Shown: in pieces, positions 37,654 to 44,997 of the stretch | How the letters are laid out: each line of letters opens with the position of its first letter | Numbering within the stretch: the stretch's first letter is position 1 | NCBI GenBank assembly: GCA_900555635.1 | Contig: USLU01000031.1 | Location: 1 to 58,358, forward strand | Direction: 5' to 3' | Length of the DNA stretch: 58,358 bases | Origin: an uncultured Bacteroides sp. | GTDB lineage: Bacteria; Bacteroidota; Bacteroidia; Bacteroidales; Bacteroidaceae | Notes under the pieces: model-generated | Database searches by the model: none | What the model saw: the letters and a program-made list of their open reading frames with translations, nothing else | What the model was told of the DNA's origin: nothing | Made by a program: the position numbers and the translations under genes

Positions 37654-38630
37654 TTTTTCATCATTGTCTTTAGGTTTTTTTTTATATTTAGTATTAAAAC
37701 AGAACTATAAGCCCTGAAATATAAATATTTAAAGTTTTGTTTTTTGCTATGAATGGTGAAGCGTTTCTTATAAATAGGGTAAATTTCAGTCAAGACTGAT
37801 ATCCTGTTTGAACACTGCATATAATATTTTATGGTAGATTCAATACTCAATTTCGAGTAATGTTTGAGTAACTTTGCATTCATTACTGATAATCCTGATC
37901 TTTCACTTAGGCTGGTTATTAAACATGCTGCCCAAAACTGATGAGACACATTTCTTTGAAAGTTTGCACTGCTACACGCAGATTGTGGATGAATCCTATA
38001 TACATAGGTTACATTATTGATTATTCTCAAATGTTTAGCATACAATCCATATTCAAGTAGGAATACACGATCTTCCGAAAATGCAAGGCTTTCTATAAAT
38101 CTCAATTTTTTATTTCTAATAATCTGAGCTGATAGCAAAAAGCCCCATAGGGCAAAATGTTTCAACTCGGATATTACTTCATTGTATATACCTGCTTTTT
38201 GATTCAGTATAGGGTTATATTTTCCACTCTCTAATCTATAAGCATTGCTTAGAACCATTTCTGCACCACTTTCAATGGCATACTTTAGCAAGATTTCCAA
38301 AGCATTTTCTAAGAAGTAATCATCTGCATCACAAAAGGCTATCCAATCCCCTTTGGCATTGTCTAATCCTAGATTCCGTGCCGAACTCACCCCTCCGTTC
38401 TCTTTATGGAATACTCGGATGCGCACATCCTGGGTTGCATACTTGTCACAAATCCTTCCGGAATTGTCGGGACTGCCATCGTTTATGAGCAGTAACTCAA
38501 AGTCTGTGAAGGTTTGTGCCAAAATGCAGTCTATGCAGCGGGGCAGGTACTGCTCCACCTTATAGACCGGGACGATTATTGAGATTTTTGGGTTGCAGTC
38601 CATGTATTTGTTCGTTTGATAGGATGTCAT
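37650..38630 (-). CDS. Glycosyltransferase, GT2-type
   Basis: 326 residues (317 from a second ATG at 38603). ISIIVPVYKVEQYLPRCID, LINDGSPDNSGRICDKYA, SARNLGLDNAKGDWIAFCD and the DADD metal motif are all present. It adds one sugar of the repeat unit; specificity unknown. A 73-base gap separates it from the pyruvyltransferase-like gene upstream. Confidence 0.93.
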   Translation of the reverse strand: MTSYQTNKYMDCNPKISIIVPVYKVEQYLPRCIDCILAQTFTDFELLLINDGSPDNSGRICDKYATQDVRIRVFHKENGGVSSARNLGLDNAKGDWIAFCDADDYFLENALEILLKYAIESGAEMVLSNAYRLESGKYNPILNQKAGIYNEVISELKHFALWGFLLSAQIIRNKKLRFIESLAFSEDRVFLLEYGLYAKHLRIINNVTYVYRIHPQSACSSANFQRNVSHQFWAACLITSLSERSGLSVMNAKLLKHYSKLSIESTIKYYMQCSNRISVLTEIYPIYKKRFTIHSKKQNFKYLYFRAYSSVLILNIKKNLKTMMKK

Positions 38631-38703
38631 ACATTCCTTTAAATGTGTTTTCTTCTTTTTTAAGTATTATTCTTTGGGGGGTAATAATTACATGTGCTAA
38701 TGA

Positions 38704-39762
38704 CTATATATTTTGTAAATATTGCAATGAGTCTTGGCGCAGCTTCTTCAAGTTTTCCCTCACTTTTGTATAGTCAAACTCAAAGGGTTGAGGGTCAAAG
38801 TCAGTTTCCGCTAATAGCTCTTCTGCCTCCAAAGTACGGAGTAGATTTTCATAGCGGTCATCGCTTCCATCGTGTAACAATACGGAATAGAGGGGACGTT
38901 CAAAGATTAAGGCAAATACTGTGGCATGAAACGAAGAAGTTATTACATACTGAGCATATTTGAAGAGTGACACAAATTGTGAAGGACTGTAGGTAGTCAT
39001 GTCAGTCATGTCGATAACCTTGCAGTTCATATGCGCTGCTAACTGCTTGGCTTTACGGTTGAGCAATTTAAAATCATTCTTAGGTCTGCGAACTTGATAC
39101 ATCAGTACATAACGTTGATCTTTGAATTCATCATCAGCCATATTCACCCACAAATTACAGTCTGTGAGTAATGTCGGATCCAAATCTACACGTGTGCTAA
39201 TCCCGGTGCGTTGAACTACACTTTTTGCCAAAGTTTCTTCACGCAAAGATACAACATCGAAGGTAGAAGCGTAGTGCTTTAGCTGTTCATCGGTAAATAG
39301 AGACAATGCTTTCAGATTACCACTAATGGCATAACTAAAGAGGCGGCTGCTTTTGGGGCGTTTAAAGTCACCTAAGAAAACATCATCAATGCCTACTGTA
39401 ATGTAGAGATTCCACAACTGGTCACTGCCTATTATGTATGCATCCATGGCAGGAATATCTGTGCGGTTATAGCAGGCTGTGGAGAGATGAAAGTAGCGAT
39501 TACGAAAATCAGTAAATTTCTTTTTTCGCTCAATGCACATAGGCAGTTTCATAAGGTATTGATACATACTCCAAGGCCGTATAAGATTACCTTTGAAAGC
39601 TTTCCATCGAAATATCTTATAACAACGTTCAATAGCAGGCTGATAGTAATCTATAATATAAGTGTCGTGTCCAATCTGTTTAAGAATTTCTTGTAGGGCA
39701 TAACATTGCAAAACAGCACCATAATTGTGTGCCCGATGAAAAGTGAGGATCCCTATTTTCAT
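38704..39762 (-). CDS. Polysaccharide pyruvyl transferase family protein, copy 1
   Basis: 352 residues. MKIGILTFHRAHNYGAVLQC with the NYG motif, IIGSDQLWNL, and VITSSFHATVFALIF with SFHA, typical of PS_pyruv_trans. It overlaps the FrhB-like gene upstream by four bases. Same gene order as the second pair at 31086-33389, so the locus carries two such modules. Substrate not readable from sequence. Confidence 0.88.
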   Translation of the reverse strand: MKIGILTFHRAHNYGAVLQCYALQEILKQIGHDTYIIDYYQPAIERCYKIFRWKAFKGNLIRPWSMYQYLMKLPMCIERKKKFTDFRNRYFHLSTACYNRTDIPAMDAYIIGSDQLWNLYITVGIDDVFLGDFKRPKSSRLFSYAISGNLKALSLFTDEQLKHYASTFDVVSLREETLAKSVVQRTGISTRVDLDPTLLTDCNLWVNMADDEFKDQRYVLMYQVRRPKNDFKLLNRKAKQLAAHMNCKVIDMTDMTTYSPSQFVSLFKYAQYVITSSFHATVFALIFERPLYSVLLHDGSDDRYENLLRTLEAEELLAETDFDPQPFEFDYTKVRENLKKLRQDSLQYLQNI

Positions 39763-40928
39763 TGTCTTCCAAGAAGTTTTTTTATAATCCGTTTAAACTT
39801 ACCTTTTAATTTACGTGGTAATATGCGTAACTGATAGCGCCATCCCACATTACCATAGTGTTTCATAATGTACTCAAATCCGTGTTTCAGAAAATCACGT
39901 TCGAAGGCCATGCGGCTTGAGTTGATTTTTGAGGGATGTTTTAAATTAGGTTGCATGCAATTCTCCAATTCTGCAGGAATGACATTAAGGTCTTCTTTAA
40001 CAGCCATAAAGAGCCGACGGCCTTTTTCGGTATTGACCAATACAAGAGACACCCCTTTATCATCTTTATTGAAATTGGAGTCTGTCTTTTCCCATCCCCA
40101 AAAGTCTGCAATGGTAATATCGCTGGGGCGCCGGATATTACAGAAGTGACATTTTCCACATGAGTGACGGAACATAACGTGCTGATAAAATAAATATGTA
40201 AACATTATTTTACCCCCCCCCTTAACAAATTTAAACGTTTCATGATGGGCAGTCCATCCAAACTCTTGTTTGTCACGGAAATTCACCCAATATATTTTAT
40301 CGCCTTGTTTCTTTTCCAAATAAGTCAGGTAATCTCTCCATAAGTAAGGACCGGGAACGCCATGACATACGATATCAACTAAATAGAGGTTTTCACGAAG
40401 TTTTTTACTTACATAAGAGTTGAGACCGGAGGTTTGACAAGGTGTTCCTGAAAAAAGAACAATCATTCCATTCTTTAAATCTTTCTTTACTTGACGGAAA
40501 ATACCTGTCAAGTCGCTCTGCACATATTTACTTCCTTTGAATTCATCGCGTTCCTCTTTAGTGGTGGCGCGTTTATGTACTACACGGAAGTGGTCGGTGT
40601 AACCGGCACCATATACTGCACCACCCTGTCTCAGTATCCAGTCGGAAATGGCGATAAAGGCAGCTCCACTTCGACTGCTTTCTACCTCATTCATGTCTTT
40701 ATGACGGGCAGCATAAGCATCAGGCTGGAGTAAGTTGAGGCTGGTGTCATAATCGTCATTAAAGGAACATACCTTCTCGCATAAACCGCAATCTGTGCAT
40801 TTGGATTTATCTACAACGGGGTAGAGGAAACCCATGGCATCGGGCTGCATGGTGATGGCATTGTGTGCGCAAATGCTGACACATGCTGTACACCCGCAAC
40901 AATCAGCGGGATTTTTTATTTGAATCAT
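39759..40928 (-). CDS. FrhB-like iron-sulfur oxidoreductase, copy 1
   Basis: 389 residues. Two 4Fe-4S motifs near the start, CCGCTACVSIC and CTDCGLCEKVC, then FrhB_FdhB N (SRSGAAFIAISDWILRQGG), GTPCQTSGLNSY and CHGVPGPYLWRDYL, then CGKCHFC. Coding-strand G9 run at 40221-40213 keeps the frame open as VKGGGKIMF. Predicted redox step on a sugar of the polymer, coupled to the pyruvyltransferase-like partner. Role inferred from context. Confidence 0.88.
   Translation of the reverse strand: MIQIKNPADCCGCTACVSICAHNAITMQPDAMGFLYPVVDKSKCTDCGLCEKVCSFNDDYDTSLNLLQPDAYAARHKDMNEVESSRSGAAFIAISDWILRQGGAVYGAGYTDHFRVVHKRATTKEERDEFKGSKYVQSDLTGIFRQVKKDLKNGMIVLFSGTPCQTSGLNSYVSKKLRENLYLVDIVCHGVPGPYLWRDYLTYLEKKQGDKIYWVNFRDKQEFGWTAHHETFKFVKGGGKIMFTYLFYQHVMFRHSCGKCHFCNIRRPSDITIADFWGWEKTDSNFNKDDKGVSLVLVNTEKGRRLFMAVKEDLNVIPAELENCMQPNLKHPSKINSSRMAFERDFLKHGFEYIMKHYGNVGWRYQLRILPRKLKGKFKRIIKKLLGRQ
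40213..40221 (-). repeat. G9 run (C9 on + strand) inside the FrhB-like gene, copy 1
   Basis: Nine G in the coding strand, read AAG GGG GGG GGT; the ORF is intact at exactly nine. Long G runs are prone to slippage, so this could switch the gene on and off. Confidence 0.85.
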
Positions 40929-40958
40929 ATAATAATTTTGAAATTTCGAAGCGGTAAA

Positions 40959-42491
40959 TTATTTTCTCTTCAAGAATTTGGATACTTTGGAAAGTACAAA
41001 TGTACGTTCTTGTACGTTGCAGCCTAAATAGAAAATGACAATGACGGACATTGTTACACAGATTACTGACAATAACACAAAGTTTGAAAAATTACTGTCT
41101 AAATAATAAGCGGCTATTAACGGGAGGATACTCGCACAGGAAATAACTGTGATGACATTGAAATAAACCTTCCGCAAGTAATGGCGTACCTCCAAACCTA
41201 TCATGCTTTGAAGCATCCATAGTCTGACTGCCAAACAGCATTGCGAAATGCCAATAGCAACGAATATAACAGTTTCCGGAATACAACCGATACGAAGCAA
41301 GATATAAGAAATAGGGAGATTCATCATTTGAATTCCACCCACAACAATCTGGTAGTTGCGTATTTTACCTGTTGCCAGCATGGCTGTTACCAGAGGGTTG
41401 GAAATGGATTCACTCATGGCAAATAATAATATTAACTGTACGAACAGTGTTGTATGTTCGGGTACGTTGCCCAGCCAGAGCGTAAGAATATATTCGGTGT
41501 TTACAATGATGGGTAGAGACAATAGAAGTAACATATAGAAAGACAAGCGTGCACCTTGAAAAATCAAAGTCATCATATGGCTATGATCACCTGAGGCATA
41601 CGACTTGGTTATTTGTGGATTGAGTGCTATCATGAAGTTATTCACAAAACTTTGGACAGCATTGCTTGCTTGAGATGCGATGCCGCGTGCTGCATTTACG
41701 GTAGGGCCACAAAAAAGATTTATCACAATGTTTCCTCCTTGTTCGCGTAGCACTGCTGAAGATGCGCCAATCATATTCCATCCGGCAAAGCCGAACATGC
41801 TTCGAAGTAATTCTTTGTCCCAAAAGAAATGATAGGTGCATTCCTCAAAATGTCGCTTACAATATATGCCATAGATTAAGCGGATAATAACGGCTACTGA
41901 GCACATGAGGATAGCGTAGAATATAAGCCTATCCATAGGAGAAATCATAATGAAGTAGGCTATGGCTAATTTTCCAACAGCTTCTACAATACTGATATAG
42001 GCAAAAGCCGACATCTTTTCATGTGCTATGATTGTTGCATTATAGGGAACACTAATCAGATTGATGACAAACGTAAGGATGGAGAACTGTAGCACCCAGT
42101 TAGCTGCAATCAAGCGTTCTGAGGGAATTACCATCTTCGTGTTCAAAAACCATACGCCTACTGTTTCTGCTAATAGCACTATAACTAATCCCAAAAGGAT
42201 TTGTATTGTTACTGCTGATGAAAAAATCTTCTTTAGCTTCTCTTGATTCCTTGTACCGAGTTCGTAGGTTATGAACCTGCTGATAGCTGCTGATAAGGAA
42301 CCAGACAGCATGGAAAACATGGCTACCACACCACCCACAACGTTATAAATACCAAAGTCTTCTATTCCTAAGGCTGTTAATATCACTCTGCCGGTATAGA
42401 GGGAGATAGCCATGAGGAAAAGCATTCGGAAATAAAGTAGGAGGGTATTCTTGGCTATACGTTTATTGTTGGATGATGTGCCGCTATTCAT
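40959..42491 (-). CDS. Polysaccharide flippase (Wzx-like, MOP superfamily)
   Basis: 510 residues with 12-14 hydrophobic helices. NTLLLYFRMLFLMAISLYTG and GIYNVVGGVVAMFSMLSGSL are typical of Bacteroides Wzx/RfbX proteins. It moves undecaprenyl-linked repeat units to the periplasmic side. First gene of the unit-building block; an IS66 remnant lies just upstream, and I see no Bacteroides-type promoter there. Confidence 0.92.
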   Translation of the reverse strand: MNSGTSSNNKRIAKNTLLLYFRMLFLMAISLYTGRVILTALGIEDFGIYNVVGGVVAMFSMLSGSLSAAISRFITYELGTRNQEKLKKIFSSAVTIQILLGLVIVLLAETVGVWFLNTKMVIPSERLIAANWVLQFSILTFVINLISVPYNATIIAHEKMSAFAYISIVEAVGKLAIAYFIMISPMDRLIFYAILMCSVAVIIRLIYGIYCKRHFEECTYHFFWDKELLRSMFGFAGWNMIGASSAVLREQGGNIVINLFCGPTVNAARGIASQASNAVQSFVNNFMIALNPQITKSYASGDHSHMMTLIFQGARLSFYMLLLLSLPIIVNTEYILTLWLGNVPEHTTLFVQLILLFAMSESISNPLVTAMLATGKIRNYQIVVGGIQMMNLPISYILLRIGCIPETVIFVAIGISQCCLAVRLWMLQSMIGLEVRHYLRKVYFNVITVISCASILPLIAAYYLDSNFSNFVLLSVICVTMSVIVIFYLGCNVQERTFVLSKVSKFLKRK

Positions 42492-42561
42492 AAAAAGTGC
42501 CTAGTCCTATTAAGTTAAAATTTAGATGCTTATTTACTATTGGCATATAGGTCAGATCATC

Positions 42562-42745
42562 AGACATATCCTGATAAGCGAACAGGCGAACGATACGGCG
42601 GTCTTTCGACATGATAAATGTCAACGTCTGAAGGCTCACGGTGCAACTGCTCACGAATGACGGGCAGAACACGTGAATGCTTACAACACATGTCAGTAAA
42701 GCTCCGCAGGTAATAGAAGCGGGTTATGCCGCTCACACTCAACAT
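42562..42745 (-). pseudogene. Degenerate IS66-type transposase accessory gene (tnpB) fragment
   Basis: The translation LSVSGITRFYYLRSFTDM aligns by eye with the IS66 TnpB start (short LSxxxxxYYLYRxxTDMR motif), followed by REQLHREPSDVDIY. The frame then shifts to MSKDRRIVRLFAYQ, the next TnpB block. A GGAGG ribosome site precedes the ATG at 42745. The rest of the element is gone, so this is a scar of an insertion sequence between the ATPase/TOPRIM pair and wzx. Confidence 0.6.
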
Positions 42746-42787
42746 AGGTCCTCCAGTTTTTTGGATCAGGAGGAACGGCCTCTGTTT

Positions 42788-43315
42788 CTACTTTGCCATT
42801 TCTTGTAGTTCTTTTTCTTTACTTTGGTACTGATTCTCTTTCAGATATTTCAGCCACTTTTTCAATACAATCATTTCCGAAGCATCGTTCAGTACTTTAA
42901 ATAACTTCTTGAAACCGCTGTCATTTTTACTGGTTACAGATTTTGTTATTGACGTAAATTCTTTCAATTCGGAGGTGTAACCATATTCCTCCATGTTAAT
43001 ATCTAATTCTTCTGCGCATTTCAGCAGGAATCCGTCCATCGCAGGTGTAACCATTATCAAATAATGGGATTTAGAATGATGCTTCTTCAATGATAATGAC
43101 GAAGTATGAGCGATTTCAGAAAACTCGGAAACGTATTTCACTTGTCGTTTGTCATTGTCTATTATTCCTACGGAAAAACTGTCTGCAAACTTTTTTTGCA
43201 TCGTGCTGACTACAGTATTGCATCCTTTCTGATGATTGCATCCTTCGGTTGCAATCAAACTTTCCACCAGATTTGTATCAATGTAACATTCCGGTATGAT
43301 ATACAAGTCTTTCAT
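42788..43315 (-). CDS. TOPRIM-like partner of the AAA ATPase
   Basis: 175 residues. The start LYIIPECYIDTNLVESLI looks like the TOPRIM E-x3-D entry (Glu9, Asp13), and VGIIDNDKRQ gives a D-x-D (Asp53, Asp55) after the third strand, the usual metal-binding pattern of TOPRIM nucleases. The C-terminal half is helical and charged. Its ATG overlaps the ATPase stop by one base (TAATG), so the two are translated together. ATPase plus TOPRIM is the design of OLD-family and PARIS-type defence proteins; here the parts are separate. Nuclease activity is inference, with no homology search run. Confidence 0.6.
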   Translation of the reverse strand: MKDLYIIPECYIDTNLVESLIATEGCNHQKGCNTVVSTMQKKFADSFSVGIIDNDKRQVKYVSEFSEIAHTSSLSLKKHHSKSHYLIMVTPAMDGFLLKCAEELDINMEEYGYTSELKEFTSITKSVTSKNDSGFKKLFKVLNDASEMIVLKKWLKYLKENQYQSKEKELQEMAK

Positions 43316-44313
43316 TACTTCAGATACGTTTCCAGATTGAAGAATAAATCAATACCACTTTCGTACATTTCTTGCATTTCCTCATTCGTAGCTCTTTGTA
43401 CGCTGGTATTTCCCGAATACATATTTACAAAGTAGATAGCTATCTCTTCGTTCTGCTGCTCCAGCAGTGCATTGATAATATAGGGACTATGAGTGGTTAT
43501 GAAAAACTGATTATCCGCCGCGTCCAGAATACTTTGCACTACATTTGTGATATAGGGAGGGTAGGTGTGAGCTTCCGGTTCTTCAAAAAGCAGTACGCTA
43601 TGCTTGTTGCTCAATATGGCTGCTTTGTAGAAGATCAATCGTTGCAAGGTATCTGCCAACGAATGAAAGGGAATTAAAAATATTTCTCCTCCACCGCTTT
43701 CTTTCATTACCTTAATTTCCTGACTGCCGGCATCAAATACATACTTTAGCCCGTATTCATGGAAGATTGCAGTAAGCTCTTCTTTCAGTGTCGGTAGTTG
43801 CGAAACTGTACTCATCAGGTTGCCTCCACAGGGCGGGAGCAAGAAATTTTGCAAACTATTTTCTTTACTGAAGGAGGAAGGAAAGAAATAGCAGCGGAAC
43901 GGATTGCTCGGTGTATCGGGTATGTTCTTTTTGGAAGTATACGTCAAGGTGCTCGAAAAGGGTAAGTTTACTTCCTCGGTAGCAGAACCATAGTGCAGAT
44001 TGACTTCGCGACCACTTTGTGGTAGCCATTTCAGACACGCTTCTTTATCATCTGCCTGTACCTTGATCTCGCTTTCAATATTGCCGTTGCAGAATAATTC
44101 GGATATGTTTTCTACCCGGATGAATTGCTGCAAATCTTTCTTTTTTAAGTATTTCAAGAAAGGCAAGCAGAAAAGGGATAGGGCTTCCAGTAAATTACTT
44201 TTGCCCACATTGGGTTTGCCTATCAGCAAGTTAATCCGTTTGCAGTCTGTAAGGCTGACGTGCTTTGCTGATTTGAAGTTTTCTATATATATGTTTTCAA
44301 TGAACTGTGGCAT
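43315..44313 (-). CDS. AAA/ABC-type ATPase, OLD-like
   Basis: 332 residues from the ATG at 44313, which puts IENIYIENFKSAKHVSL at the N-terminus as in the family; the longer frame to 44418 reads a Lys-rich leader. Walker A GKPNVGKSN, Walker B LLFEEPEAHTYP, and the H-loop region FITTHSPYIINAL. SMC/OLD-like ATPase core without a long coiled coil and without its own TOPRIM domain, which the next gene seems to supply. Likely a sensor/motor of a phage or plasmid defence pair. Confidence 0.82.
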   Translation of the reverse strand: MPQFIENIYIENFKSAKHVSLTDCKRINLLIGKPNVGKSNLLEALSLFCLPFLKYLKKKDLQQFIRVENISELFCNGNIESEIKVQADDKEACLKWLPQSGREVNLHYGSATEEVNLPFSSTLTYTSKKNIPDTPSNPFRCYFFPSSFSKENSLQNFLLPPCGGNLMSTVSQLPTLKEELTAIFHEYGLKYVFDAGSQEIKVMKESGGGEIFLIPFHSLADTLQRLIFYKAAILSNKHSVLLFEEPEAHTYPPYITNVVQSILDAADNQFFITTHSPYIINALLEQQNEEIAIYFVNMYSGNTSVQRATNEEMQEMYESGIDLFFNLETYLK

Positions 44314-44392
44314 TATTCGCTGTTTTTTCTTCCACAAAGTAACAAATTCCCCTCCGTTTTTCCTAATTCTTTCCGCTAATTTTTTCCCCTTA

Positions 44393-44540
44393 GTGACACT
44401 TGTGTCACCCTTAAACATAAATACATGTTACGCGCGCGAGACAAATTATCAATATACACAAACTGTTTATGTTTGTGGTTGGTAAATATTGCCCTATATA
44501 AAGTATTGAAAAAAGGGTGTCACAGGTGTCATGAGTGACA
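44393..44540. promoter_or_regulatory. Cluster of inverted repeats upstream of the ATPase pair
   Basis: Three dyads: GTGACAC-TT-GTGTCAC (44393-44408), CACAAAC-N7-GTTTGTG (44457-44477), and a GTGTCAC / TGTCA-TGAG-TGACA group (44517-44540). The first and third are also roughly inverted copies of each other. Spacing and repeated half-sites suggest an operator for a repressor. Confidence 0.5.
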
Positions 44541-44547
44541 GATGAAT

Positions 44548-44858
44548 TTAGGGATTCAGTACTCCGACTTGGATTCTGTAAGTCTCTAAATCACTCTCCA
44601 GGCAAGCTGCCAGCTCCTGTTCAAACCTTTTTCTCTCCTTTTCCGTTGTGAGCAATGAACGGTAGATGCGTATTACAGCATGTATCTGGTTGACATTGCA
44701 ACTCCGCCCTTTTTTAAAAGATTATAAGTCTTGGTACTCATCATTGCTTTGCTGGCAATGAACTCATTGGTCAGGTGCTTGCCATTGACAAACCAGGTTT
44801 CTTGAAGTTTACTCAGAAACTTTCCGACTGCCGGTGTTACCGGCTCTTTCTTTGTCAT
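44548..44858 (-). pseudogene. Frameshifted small gene, product unknown
   Basis: The first 50 codons (MTKKEPVTPAVGKF to TKTYNLLKK) read from 44858. At an A6 run (- strand, ~44716-44711) the frame breaks; adding one A continues it as GRSCNVNQIHAVIRIYRSLL to VGVLNP and a stop at 44548. The intact form would be 103 residues, charged and helical. Either a one-base loss or a slippery run that permits switching. No family recognised. Confidence 0.45.
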
Positions 44859-44904
44859 TTTACTTGTTTTAAAGGTTAAATATTAATAAAAACAATCCAA
44901 ATCA

Positions 44905-44933
44905 TTTCCATATAGTGGAAACGACTATACTTG
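44905..44933 (+). promoter_or_regulatory. Operator-like repeat and weak -7 box upstream of the VirE gene
   Basis: TTTCCA-N5-TGGAAA (44905-44921) followed by TATACTTG (44926-44933), one base off the -7 consensus. Confidence 0.35.
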
Positions 44934-44997
44934 TGTGTCTTGATGCTTTTATGTTCCTTCGCACCGCTAACAAAAATACTAACTAATTTCAAAAGAT

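Noticed and set aside
44314..44418. Longer start of the ATPase gene
   Set aside because: The extra 35 residues are Lys-rich and overlap the palindrome; the family N-terminus begins at the ATG at 44313.
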